In this document: positions 16,995-24,428 of the stretch, piece after piece
How the letters are laid out: each line of letters opens with the position of its first letter
Position numbering within the stretch: position 1 is the stretch's first letter
NCBI GenBank assembly: GCA_934446355.1
Contig: CAKSEC010000005.1
Span: forward strand, 62,001 to 126,000
Source of the DNA: an uncultured Oscillospiraceae bacterium
GTDB taxonomy: Bacteria > Bacillota > Clostridia > Oscillospirales > Ruminococcaceae
Length of the DNA stretch: 64,000 nt
Direction: 5' to 3'
Notes under the pieces: model-generated
The model's input: only the letters and a program-made list of their open reading frames with translations
Told to the model about the DNA's origin: nothing
Database searches by the model: none
Program-made: the position numbers and the translations under genes

Positions 16995-18200
16995 ATGTGG
17001 ACAAAAGATATGATAAAAGATAACTACAAACATACGATTCTTGCCTGCTATGGAGGATATATCACACAGGCGGTGGTCAATAACTTCGCGCCGCTGCTGT
17101 TCCTGATATTTCAGGACACGTTTTATATTCCTCTTGAGCAGATAACATTTCTGGTAACGATAAACTTCCTTATTCAGCTTGCGGTGGACCTGCTTTCTGC
17201 GGGGTTCGTGGACAGGATAGGCTACCGCACGTCGCTTATTGCAGCGCATATATTCTCCTGCATCGGCATAGCGGGGCTTGGCATATTCCCGTATATAATG
17301 CCGCCGTTTGTCGGGCTTCTGACTGCAGTGGTGTTTTATGCGATAGGCGGCGGTCTGACAGAGGTGCTGATAAGCCCTGTTGTGGAGGCGTGTCCCACAG
17401 ACAATAAAGCCGGAGCGATGGCTCTGCTGCATTCATTCTATTGCTGGGGCAATGTGCTGACAGTCGTGCTGTCTACTGTGTTTCTTTCGATTTTCGGCAA
17501 GGATAGGTGGCAGATACTGGCATACATATGGGCAATCTTTCCGATATTGAATGCCGTTTATTTCAGCCGCGTGCCCATTCCCTCTATCTATGAGGAGGGC
17601 GAAAAGGGAATAGGCGTAGTCAAACTTTGCAAAACAAAGCTGTTCTGGGTGATGGCGATAATCATTCTGTGCGCAGGCGGCAGCGAACAGGCAATGAGCC
17701 AGTGGGCTTCCGCATTTGCGGAGGGTGCGCTTGGCGTAGACAAGACGATAGGCGACCTGATGGGACCCTGCTTTTTTGCGGTGCTGATGGGTTTATCACG
17801 TGTTTTCTATGCGAAGATAAGCGCAAAGGTAGACCTGCTGAAATACATGATGGCGTGCGGCGTGCTGTGCATACTTTCTTATATGCTGGCGGCATTTTCA
17901 CCGTTCCCGGTGCTGTCGCTCATCGGCTGCGGACTTTGCGGCTTTTCGGTGGGCGCAATGTGGCCGGGTACGTACAGCGTATCTGCAAAGCTTATTCCCG
18001 GCGGCGGTACTGCGATGTTCGCACTGCTTGCGCTTGCGGGCGATGCCGGCTGTTCGGGCGGTCCTACGCTGGTGGGACTGGTTTCGGGCGCTTCTGACGG
18101 CGGGCTGAAAGCGGGGCTTCCTTTCGGCGCAGTATTTCCGGCACTGCTGATAGTGTTCTGCTTTGCTGCAATGAGAATGACCGGAAAGAAATCCCGGTAA
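16995..18200 (+). CDS. MFS transporter
   Basis: A roughly 400-residue integral membrane protein with about twelve hydrophobic helices. It has the pattern of the major facilitator superfamily, including the cytoplasmic loop after helix 2 (SAGFVDRIGYRTSLI, a form of the GxxxDRxGRR motif) and a matching loop in the second half. The mid-protein PVVEACPTDNKAGAMALLHSFYCWG is reminiscent of sugar or organic-solute transporters of the FucP type, but the substrate cannot be told. The start is uncertain: ATG 16995 has no good ribosome site, and other in-frame starts lie at 16953 (TTG) and 17010 (ATG). It follows the DMP19-like gene directly. Confidence 0.82.
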   Translation: MWTKDMIKDNYKHTILACYGGYITQAVVNNFAPLLFLIFQDTFYIPLEQITFLVTINFLIQLAVDLLSAGFVDRIGYRTSLIAAHIFSCIGIAGLGIFPYIMPPFVGLLTAVVFYAIGGGLTEVLISPVVEACPTDNKAGAMALLHSFYCWGNVLTVVLSTVFLSIFGKDRWQILAYIWAIFPILNAVYFSRVPIPSIYEEGEKGIGVVKLCKTKLFWVMAIIILCAGGSEQAMSQWASAFAEGALGVDKTIGDLMGPCFFAVLMGLSRVFYAKISAKVDLLKYMMACGVLCILSYMLAAFSPFPVLSLIGCGLCGFSVGAMWPGTYSVSAKLIPGGGTAMFALLALAGDAGCSGGPTLVGLVSGASDGGLKAGLPFGAVFPALLIVFCFAAMRMTGKKSR

Positions 18201-18229
18201 GCTGTTCCCGCAATGCCAAAATCTTTGCA

Positions 18230-18258
18230 TTGATTTATCTCCGGTAATGCTGTATAAT
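18230..18258 (+). promoter_or_regulatory. Sigma-A promoter of the 26-residue peptide gene
   Basis: TTGATT (18230-18235) and TATAAT (18253-18258), spacer 17 bp, start near 18265, about 37 nt before the peptide ATG. Confidence 0.8.
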
Positions 18259-18301
18259 ATAAATATCCCGAAAGGGAAATACTTATCAGGAGGATAAAAT
18301 C

Positions 18302-18382
18302 ATGTGCAATTTCTTCAAGGCTTGCGGATTTGAGAATCTGCTTGATCTCATCAAGTCACTGTGCGGCGGTTTCGGTTGCTAA
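18302..18382 (+). CDS. Four-cysteine 26-residue peptide of unknown function
   Basis: A short gene with its own promoter and a perfect AGGAGG 8 nt before ATG. The peptide begins MCNFFKACGFENLLDLIKS and ends LCGGFGC. Cysteines sit at positions 2, 8, 21 and 26, a spacing that could form two disulfides or serve as sites for modification, and the central FENLLDLIKSL would form an amphipathic helix. There is no leader with a double-glycine cleavage site in the usual place, although GG occurs at 22-23, and no modification enzyme or dedicated exporter lies next to it; the MFS gene is 100 bp upstream. A hairpin with AGTGG/CCACT arms follows the stop. It could be a signalling peptide, a small toxin or a metal-binding peptide. 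Confidence 0.6.
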   Translation: MCNFFKACGFENLLDLIKSLCGGFGC

Positions 18383-18498
18383 GCCACTTTGAGTGGTTCT
18401 GCTGAATGAGCATAATGAAGCTGTGCTTGATTCAGTACACATTGCTTGATAACTGACATTTTAGTGTGACATAAAGCGCCGTTACATAGGCGAAACAA

Positions 18499-18520
18499 GG
18501 GCTTGCCGAAAGGCAAGCCC
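18499..18520 (+). repeat. Upstream flanking hairpin of structured element copy 1
   Basis: A 9-bp perfect stem (GGGCTTGCC, 18499-18507, with 18512-18520) closed by a GAAA tetraloop, not followed by T residues. Its arms match those of the hairpin at 18653-18678, on the far side of element copy 1. Confidence 0.8.
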
Positions 18521-18522
18521 CT

Positions 18523-18627
18523 CATGCTGTCGATAAAGGCACATCTGCGTCGTCAACGGCATTTCGGCAGGCACAAAGCCTAGCCGAAATGCCGTTTCCT
18601 AGCATCTGCACCTTTCTCGCCACCATG
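18523..18627 (+). repeat. 105-nt structured element, copy 1
   Basis: One of three 105-nt elements with the same fold. P1: CATGCTGTCGA (18523-18533) pairs with TCGCCACCATG (18617-18627) with two mismatches. P2: GGCACA (18538-18543) with TGCACC (18607-18612), two mismatches. P3: a perfect 14-bp stem (18555-18568 with 18583-18596). The loops are conserved with the other copies: TAAA between P1 and P2, TCTGCGTCGTC and TCCTAGCATC between P2 and P3, and AGGC-ACAAA-GCCT-A at the tip. P3 differs completely in sequence from the other copies yet pairs perfectly. It lies between the peptide gene and the SdpI-like gene. Confidence 0.85.
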
Positions 18628-18652
18628 AAGAAGCTACTTTTTCAACAAGCTG

Positions 18653-18690
18653 AGGGGCTTGCATATTTGCAAGCCCCTATATTTTATTTT
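18653..18690. terminator. Downstream flanking hairpin of copy 1, acting as a terminator
   Basis: An 11-bp perfect stem (AGGGGCTTGCA, 18653-18663, with 18668-18678) followed by ATATTTTATTTT, placed to end plus-strand transcription before the convergent SdpI-like gene. The arm GGGCTTGC is identical to that of the hairpin at 18499-18520. It starts 25 nt after the 105-nt element. Confidence 0.82.
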
Positions 18691-19052
18691 ACTGTAAACC
18701 GCTTCTTTAACGCTGCCTGCGTGACGATAATACTCACAATAAGCGGCAACAGCTGCACTGCTTCAACAATGCAGAAGATAATGAATCCGACGTCGCTGTC
18801 CACGTTCATCACCGTCTGAATCACGCCGACAGCCAGCGAGAGGGCCAGAAAAGGCACGCTCATTATTGTCATGAGCCGTCCGAAGTACACCTGAGCGAAA
18901 TCCCACGCTTCAGGGCTGCTTTGTGAAAGCTTGGTATTGTAGCCGAGCCCTCCGCAGTATGCCGGAGGTTTCAGCCAGACGAGCAGACCTGCGATAAGCA
19001 GTATCAGCGGCGTGGGGATATAGCCAACAAGAAACAGCACATTCTCATTCAT
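18684..19052 (-). CDS. SdpI family membrane protein
   Basis: A 122-residue protein with about three membrane helices. The cytoplasmic segment GLGYNTKLSQSSPEAWDFAQVYFGRL matches (in parts) the SdpI/YhfL family signature GYRTxxSxxxxEAWxFA. B. subtilis SdpI gives immunity against the SdpC toxin and sequesters the repressor SdpR at the membrane. That role cannot be assumed here since no toxin gene is adjacent. Start 19052 is set by AGGAGG 6 nt upstream; the first codons overlap the end of the ribbon-helix-helix gene by 8 bp, so the two are coupled. It is the last gene of the SPFH operon. Confidence 0.82.
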   Translation of the reverse strand: MNENVLFLVGYIPTPLILLIAGLLVWLKPPAYCGGLGYNTKLSQSSPEAWDFAQVYFGRLMTIMSVPFLALSLAVGVIQTVMNVDSDVGFIIFCIVEAVQLLPLIVSIIVTQAALKKRFTVK

Positions 19053-19233
19053 CGCCGTCCTCCTTGCCGGAAGCACTGCGTTTGCGGCGCTTTACGCATT
19101 CCGTCAGAAGATACTCTATCTGACCGTTTACCGAGCGGAAATCGTCCTCTGCCCACTTCATCAGCTCGTTGTACAGCGACGCAGAAAGCCTGAGTGGTAT
19201 CTGCTTTTTGTCTTTTTTTTCGTTTTCAGCCAT
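19045..19233 (-). CDS. Arc-like ribbon-helix-helix DNA-binding protein
   Basis: A 62-residue protein with the ribbon-helix-helix pattern of Arc/MetJ-type repressors: beta strand KQIPLRLSASLYNEL, helices LYNELMKWAEDDF and VNGQIEYLLTECVKRR. Residues before the strand are very basic. Such proteins bind DNA as dimers of dimers on short half-sites about one turn apart. It lies between the SPFH gene (30 bp upstream) and the SdpI-like gene (8-bp overlap). A likely target is the TGATA array over the operon promoter (20261-20295), which would make it an autorepressor; this is inference. Confidence 0.82.
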   Translation of the reverse strand: MAENEKKDKKQIPLRLSASLYNELMKWAEDDFRSVNGQIEYLLTECVKRRKRSASGKEDGDE

Positions 19234-19263
19234 AGGGTAATCACCTGTCCTGCTTTGGCATTA

Positions 19264-20229
19264 TCAATAAATCGACCCGCTGTTCACTATCGGCTGAGCG
19301 TCCTTGTTTCCGCAGAGCACAACGAGAAGATTGCTGACCATCTGCGCCTTGCGCTCCTCGTCAAGTTCGCAAACCTTGCTTTCGCTGAGCTTATGCAGAG
19401 CCATTTCGACCATTCCGACTGCGCCGTCTACTATCTTCTGACGGGCCTCGATTATTGCGGTAGCCTGCTGACGCTGAAGCATTGCAGCGGCTATTTCCGG
19501 CGCATATGCGAGGTGGGTGATGCGAGCCTCGATTATTTCAAGACCTGCGATCTGGACGCGCTCCTGAAGCGTATTCTTGAGCAGCTCGCAGACCTCCTGA
19601 GAGGAGCCCCTGAGCGACTTTTCATCTGTTTCGGTAGAATCATAGGGATAGCAGCGAACAACGTCCCTCAGCGTGGAATCCGCCTGAATGGACATAAATT
19701 CCTGATAATTGTCTACATTGAACAGCGCCTTTGCAGTGTTGACAACTCTCCAGATAACGACTATGCCGACCTCTATCGGGTTACCCATCTGGTCGTTTAT
19801 CTTCTGCATTCCGTTATCGTGGGTCATTGCCTTGAGGGAAACCTTGGTGTGTGGCATTACAACGCCGTTTCTGATAACTGTCGGGGTATTCTGGCTGCGT
19901 GGTGTGACAGGGGTGCTGAATATGTTGACGAAGAAGAAACCCTCGTGCTTCAGCGTGCCGATATATTTACCGAAAAGGGTCAGTACAAGTGCTTCGTTCG
20001 GCTTAATTACACGCAGACCGATAAATGGCACCCAGCCTATGCACAGATATATGATAGACAGTATCGTTCCCACATCATATCCGCTAAAGCGGTATTCGTC
20101 GATATTGACTGCGCAGAAGATGACCAGACCTATAGCCGCCAGATACAGCAGTATGGTGATGAACAGCACCGCCCAGCCGCTTGCAGCCTTGAGTTCCTTT
20201 TCCTCATAGGTAGTTTTGTTGTCTTTCAT
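19264..20229 (-). CDS. SPFH/Band 7 domain membrane protein
   Basis: A 321-residue protein with two N-terminal membrane helices (about residues 18-42 and 50-70), then an SPFH domain beginning IKPNEALVLTLFGKYIGTLK and an Ala/Glu-rich helical part (EIAAAMLQRQQATAIIEARQKIV). The segment IAGLEIIEARITHLAYAPEI is characteristic of stomatin/prohibitin-like proteins, which form membrane assemblies and organise lipid domains. Start 20229 has GGGAGG 7 nt upstream, better than an in-frame codon 15 nt earlier. It is the first gene of the SPFH-RHH-SdpI operon. A membrane-stress role is plausible but not shown. Confidence 0.9.
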   Translation of the reverse strand: MKDNKTTYEEKELKAASGWAVLFITILLYLAAIGLVIFCAVNIDEYRFSGYDVGTILSIIYLCIGWVPFIGLRVIKPNEALVLTLFGKYIGTLKHEGFFFVNIFSTPVTPRSQNTPTVIRNGVVMPHTKVSLKAMTHDNGMQKINDQMGNPIEVGIVVIWRVVNTAKALFNVDNYQEFMSIQADSTLRDVVRCYPYDSTETDEKSLRGSSQEVCELLKNTLQERVQIAGLEIIEARITHLAYAPEIAAAMLQRQQATAIIEARQKIVDGAVGMVEMALHKLSESKVCELDEERKAQMVSNLLVVLCGNKDAQPIVNSGSIY

Positions 20230-20260
20230 AAAATGACCTCCCATTTCCGTTGAGTTGGTT

Positions 20261-20295
20261 TGATATCACTCTGATATCTTGATAATATTATATCA
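20261..20295 (-). promoter_or_regulatory. Candidate operator: TGATA-box array at the SPFH operon promoter
   Basis: TGATATCA (20261-20268) and TGATATC (20272-20278) start 11 bp apart, and TGATA (20280-20284) with TATCA (20291-20295) forms a second pair also 11 bp apart. The array covers the -10 box and the transcription start. The 11-bp period suits a ribbon-helix-helix repressor, such as the one encoded in this operon. Confidence 0.55.
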
Positions 20296-20315
20296 CCGGC
20301 ACTATAATTTGTCAA
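20287..20315 (-). promoter_or_regulatory. Sigma-A promoter of the SPFH-RHH-SdpI operon
   Basis: Consensus TTGACA (20310-20315) and TATAAT (20287-20292) on the minus strand with a 17-bp spacer, overlapped by the TGATA array. Confidence 0.88.
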
Positions 20316-20324
20316 GTATTTTTA

Positions 20325-20354
20325 CAAAAAAAAGAGGGAAGCTTGTCGCTTCCC
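20325..20354 (-). terminator. Terminator of the ABC exporter operon
   Basis: A 7-bp stem (GGGAAGC, 20336-20342, with 20348-20354) followed on the minus strand by TCTTTTTTTT, placed 20 bp after the exporter stop. Confidence 0.92.
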
Positions 20355-20373
20355 CCAAAAAAATTATTAACTA

Positions 20374-22305
20374 TTACTGCGCTGTTTTAGCCGGCTTGCC
20401 GGTGTAAAGCTGGTAATATCTGCCCTGTTCCTCTATCAGCTTATCATGGCTGCCACGCTCGATTATCCTGCCCTGTTCAAGTACCATGATACAATCGGAA
20501 TTGCGCACGGTAGAAAGCCTGTGGGCAATGACGAACGTTGTTCTGCCGCTCATCAGCTTATCCATGCCGTCCTGAACCAGCCGCTCTGTACGTGTGTCTA
20601 TCGAGGAGGTAGCCTCGTCGAGGATAAGCACGGGCGGGTCTGCGACCGCAGCACGTGCGATAGCAAGAAGCTGACGCTGACCCTGACTGAGATTTGCTCC
20701 GTCGCCTGTAAGCTTCGTGTTGTAGCCCTCAGGCAGCCTCTTTATGAAGCTGTGAGCGTTGGCAAGCTTTGCCGCAGCGATACACTCCTCGTCTGTTGCG
20801 TCCAGTCTGCCGTAGCGGATATTGTCCATTACTGTGCCCGTGAACAGGTGAGTATCCTGCAGCACAAGCCCCAGAGAACGCCGCAGGTCGGCTTTCTTTA
20901 TCTTGTTGATGTTGATATCGTCATAGCGTATCTTGCCGTCCTGAATGTCATAGAAGCGGTTGATGAGGTTCGTTATGGTCGTTTTACCTGCACCGGTCGA
21001 GCCAACGAACGCTATCTTCTGACCCGGCTCTGCATGAAGCCTTATGTCGTGCAGCACCATTTTGTTCTCGTCATAGCCGAAGTCCACGCCGTCGAACACC
21101 ACGCTTCCCTCAAGCCTGCGGTAGCTTACCGAACCGTCTGCGGAGTGCGGGTGCTTCCACGCCCATACGCCGGTGCGCTCTTTGGTTTCGGTGATAGTTC
21201 CGTCCTCTGCTATTTTAGCATTGACAAGTTCAACATAGCCGTCGTCGGTTTCGGGCTTTTCATCGAGCAGCTTGAATACACGCTCTGCGCCCGCCATAGC
21301 CATTACGATGGCGTTAAGCTGCTGGCTGACCTGAACGACCGGCTGCGAAAAACTTTTGTTGAGCAGCAGGAATGCGATAAGCGAGCCGAGCGAAAGTCCG
21401 GTCGTTTCCTCGCCGAGTACCAGCGAAAGGATAGCGCCCACAGCCACGCATAATACATAGCTGATGTTGCCGATGTTTGCGCTGACAGGCATGAGGATAT
21501 TTGCGTACTTGTTCGCATTGTCGGCGGACACACGCAGTTCCTCATTCAGCCTGCGGAATTCGTCAAGGTTCTTTTCCTCGTGATTAAACACCTTAACGAC
21601 CTTCTGACCCTCCATCATTTCCTCAATATAGCCGTTCACCTTACCGAGGTTCTGCTGCTGCGCTCCGAAGTATTTTGCAGAGTTGCCGCCTATTTTTGCT
21701 GCGGCGAACAGCATAACGCCGACCATCAGTACTGTCAGGATAGTAAGCTGCCAACTCAGTACGATCATGCTGACGAACGTGATTATCAGCGTTATGGCGG
21801 AACTTACCATCTGCGGTATACTCTGGCTGATAAGCTGTCTGAGCGTATCAACATCGTTTGTGTAGATCGACATTATGTCGCCGTGGGCGGTCTGGTCGAA
21901 ATACTTTATCGGCAGGGACTCCATATGCGTGAAGATATCGTTTCTGAGGTCGCGCATAGTGCCCTGTGTAATATAGATCATCAGCCTGTTATACACGAAC
22001 GTGCTGATTATTCCTATCAGGAATATTGCGGCGATCTTCAGAAGCGCCATAGCAAGCGGCATAAAGTCAGCCTCAGTGCCGGCGGGTCTTTCAAGCATCG
22101 GAGTTATATAGTCGTCTATTAGGCTCTGTATGAACAGCATACCCACAAGCGAGGTGACTGCAGTTACCAGTATGCCGGCAAGAACGATGATGAACCGTAC
22201 CTTATACCGCTTCATCATATATGCGATAACTCTGCGGAGCACCTTGAAGTTCATGCCTTTTTTCATGTCCGCAGGAGGACGTCTGTTTCCCATTGGTCTG
22301 CTCAT
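20374..22305 (-). CDS. Heterodimeric ABC exporter subunit with canonical ATPase site
   Basis: A 643-residue half-transporter: six membrane helices in the first roughly 340 residues, then an ATPase domain with Walker A GSTGAGKTT, signature LSQGQ, Walker B LILDEATSSID and H-loop AHRLST. An insertion of about 40 residues (including ERTGVWAWKHPHSADG) sits just before the ATPase domain. The intact catalytic Glu contrasts with the Asp in its partner, as in BmrCD, LmrCD and TM287/288 multidrug exporters. Start 22305 has AGGAGG 7 nt upstream. It lies 12 bp after the partner gene and ends at a strong terminator. The substrate is unknown. Confidence 0.92.
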   Translation of the reverse strand: MSRPMGNRRPPADMKKGMNFKVLRRVIAYMMKRYKVRFIIVLAGILVTAVTSLVGMLFIQSLIDDYITPMLERPAGTEADFMPLAMALLKIAAIFLIGIISTFVYNRLMIYITQGTMRDLRNDIFTHMESLPIKYFDQTAHGDIMSIYTNDVDTLRQLISQSIPQMVSSAITLIITFVSMIVLSWQLTILTVLMVGVMLFAAAKIGGNSAKYFGAQQQNLGKVNGYIEEMMEGQKVVKVFNHEEKNLDEFRRLNEELRVSADNANKYANILMPVSANIGNISYVLCVAVGAILSLVLGEETTGLSLGSLIAFLLLNKSFSQPVVQVSQQLNAIVMAMAGAERVFKLLDEKPETDDGYVELVNAKIAEDGTITETKERTGVWAWKHPHSADGSVSYRRLEGSVVFDGVDFGYDENKMVLHDIRLHAEPGQKIAFVGSTGAGKTTITNLINRFYDIQDGKIRYDDININKIKKADLRRSLGLVLQDTHLFTGTVMDNIRYGRLDATDEECIAAAKLANAHSFIKRLPEGYNTKLTGDGANLSQGQRQLLAIARAAVADPPVLILDEATSSIDTRTERLVQDGMDKLMSGRTTFVIAHRLSTVRNSDCIMVLEQGRIIERGSHDKLIEEQGRYYQLYTGKPAKTAQ

Positions 22306-22317
22306 TTTACCGCCTCC

Positions 22318-24099
22318 TTAATCATTGGGCTTGTCGAAATCACCGCCGGACTGCGTCTGCAGCGTGTAGATCTCTCGGTATATCTCATTGTTTTTCAGCA
22401 GCTCGTCATGCGGTGCAAAGCCGCACACTCTGCCGTCGTCCATCACGATTATCCTGTCGGCGTCTTTTACGCTGGAAATACGCTGAGCAATGATTATCTT
22501 GGTCGTTCCGGGTATCTTCTCGGCAAACGCCTCACGTATCCTTGCGTCTGTAGCCGTATCGACTGCGCTGGTCGAGTCGTCCAGAATGAGTATCTTCGGG
22601 CTTTTCAGCAGCGCACGTGCGATACAAAGACGCTGCTTCTGACCGCCGGATACGTTTGCGCCGCCCTGCTCTATCATGGTGTTGTAGCCGTCGGGCATTT
22701 TGGAGATGAACTCGTCGGCGCACGCCAGCCTGCACGCTTCTTCACATTCAGCCTCGGTTGCATTTTCGTTGCCCCAGCGCAGATTGTCGAGGATAGTGCC
22801 GGAGAACAGGACGTTCTTTTGCAGGACCACTGCGACCTTATCGCGCAGAAGCTCCAGATCGTATTTGCGGACGTCTACGCCGCCGACCATGACGCTTCCG
22901 CTGTCAACATTGTAAAGACGGCTGATGAGATTTGCAAACGTTGATTTGCCGCAGCCCGTGCCGCCGATTATTCCAACGGTTTCGCCAGAATGAATATGCA
23001 GGTCGATGTCGGTCAGCACTTCCTCGCCGCCAACTTCGCCGGGCTTCTTTTCTTTGAGCGCTCCGCTGCTGTGCTTATAGGTGAAGTTCACATGGTCGAA
23101 GTCGATAGAGCCGTCGGTGATAGTCATTACCGGATCGGCGGGGTCGGTGATATCTGATGTTTCGTTAAGTACCTCGCAGATACGTCTTGCGCTTGCAAGG
23201 CTCATGGTTATCATGACGAAGATCATTGACAGCATCATCAGCGACATAAGTGCGCTCATGATATAGCTGAACAGCGAGTTGAGCTCGCCGGTGGTAAGCG
23301 TTCCGCCAACGATGAACTTTGCGCCGAACCATGATATCAGCAGTATACAGCCGTATATTACAAGCATCATGACGGGGCTGTTCCAAGAGATTATCTTCTC
23401 TGCCTTAACGAACATCTTGTACAGATTTCCGGAAGCGGAAACGAACTTCTCGTTTTCATAATCTTCACGGACAAATCCCTTGACTACACGCACCGCTGAG
23501 ATATTCTCCTGCACGCTTGCGTTAAGGTCGTCGTATTTCGTGAACACCTTGTCGAATATCTTAGTTGCGTTCATCACGATGACCACAAGCACGCTTCCAA
23601 GCACGATCAGTGCTCCGAAAAACACAAGGCTGATTTTTGCGTTGATTATCACGCACATCACAATGCTGCTCACCAGCATGATAGGCGCTCTTACCGCTAT
23701 CCTTATTATCATCTGGAATGCGTTCTGCAGGTTGGTGACGTCTGTTGTCATTCTGGTGACAAGACCTGCGGTGCTGAATTTGTCGATGTTGGAGAAAGAG
23801 AACCTCTGGATATTCTCAAACATACCATCTCTCAGGTTGCAGGCGAAGCCGGACGACGCTTTTGCGGCGAATCTTCCCGCAAGCGCACCGAATGCAAGGC
23901 TGAAGAACGCCATTACGATCATTAAGCCGCCGTAAAGATACACCTTTGTGATATCGCCGGCTTTTATGCCTTGGTCGATTATCGCAGCAGTGACAAGCGG
24001 TATCAGTATCTCCATCACCACCTCCAGTATGGTGAAAAGAGGGGTCAGCAGCGTAGAGCTTTTGTATTGCTTTATCTGCGCAGCCAGTGTCTTTATCAT
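22318..24099 (-). CDS. Heterodimeric ABC exporter subunit with degenerate ATPase site
   Basis: A 593-residue half-transporter with six N-terminal membrane helices and a C-terminal ATPase domain: Walker A GGTGCGKST, signature VSGGQ, and Walker B ILILDDSTSAVD, where Asp replaces the catalytic Glu. The switch position reads AQRISS, with Gln in place of the usual H-loop His. These two changes define the non-catalytic site of heterodimeric type IV exporters, so this subunit should pair with the product of the downstream gene, 12 bp away. Start 24099 is preceded by AGGAGG. Its promoter is at 24150-24178. Drug or lipid-like substrates are typical of the family; none can be named here. Confidence 0.92.
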   Translation of the reverse strand: MIKTLAAQIKQYKSSTLLTPLFTILEVVMEILIPLVTAAIIDQGIKAGDITKVYLYGGLMIVMAFFSLAFGALAGRFAAKASSGFACNLRDGMFENIQRFSFSNIDKFSTAGLVTRMTTDVTNLQNAFQMIIRIAVRAPIMLVSSIVMCVIINAKISLVFFGALIVLGSVLVVIVMNATKIFDKVFTKYDDLNASVQENISAVRVVKGFVREDYENEKFVSASGNLYKMFVKAEKIISWNSPVMMLVIYGCILLISWFGAKFIVGGTLTTGELNSLFSYIMSALMSLMMLSMIFVMITMSLASARRICEVLNETSDITDPADPVMTITDGSIDFDHVNFTYKHSSGALKEKKPGEVGGEEVLTDIDLHIHSGETVGIIGGTGCGKSTFANLISRLYNVDSGSVMVGGVDVRKYDLELLRDKVAVVLQKNVLFSGTILDNLRWGNENATEAECEEACRLACADEFISKMPDGYNTMIEQGGANVSGGQKQRLCIARALLKSPKILILDDSTSAVDTATDARIREAFAEKIPGTTKIIIAQRISSVKDADRIIVMDDGRVCGFAPHDELLKNNEIYREIYTLQTQSGGDFDKPND

Positions 24100-24149
24100 T
24101 CTGTTTCCTCCTTTGTAAGTCGTTCTTTGAATTGATTAGTTGCCTTATC

Positions 24150-24178
24150 ATTATAGTACAAAATTTTTTTAATGTAAA
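24150..24178 (-). promoter_or_regulatory. Sigma-A promoter of the ABC exporter operon
   Basis: TTTACA (24173-24178) and TATAAT (24150-24155) on the minus strand, spacer 17 bp. Confidence 0.8.
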
Positions 24179-24386
24179 TTCAGAAATCTTACATACTTCG
24201 GCGGCTTTTCAACGTTATTTTTAGGAAAAATGCCAGTGATAATTCGCCCCCACTAAACTTATTCCCATAACAAAGCCGAATGCAGGCATTTTTTCAAAGA
24301 TAGTGTCGCATTGAGCGTGTTATTTTATCATATTGCTATCATAATCAAATCGATCAGAATAATGAAACTTTGGTGAAATCCTTGTG
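24179..24386. other. Intergenic region between the HAD phosphatase and ABC exporter genes
   Basis: About 210 AT-rich bases between the exporter promoter and the phosphatase terminator. I see no open frame with a ribosome site and no clear stem-loop; any operator for the exporter may lie here. Confidence 0.5.
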
Positions 24387-24428
24387 AAAAGATATGGGAC
24401 TGCGTTTTGCCGCAGTCCCATATCTTTT
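24387..24428. terminator. Terminator of the ABC-F / exonuclease / phosphatase operon
   Basis: A perfect 14-bp stem (24391-24404 with 24411-24424) flanked by four A before and four T after, so it can act in both directions. It starts directly after the phosphatase stop codon. Confidence 0.85.

Noticed and set aside
18383..18700. CRISPR or integron attachment-site array suggested by repeated palindromes
   Set aside because: Only a single module is present at this place, with no regular direct repeats and spacers, no cas or integrase genes, and other copies lie 9 and 45 kb away.
19255..20253. A 332-codon plus-strand frame
   Set aside because: It is the antisense of the SPFH gene, whose minus-strand product has recognisable domains, promoter and ribosome site.
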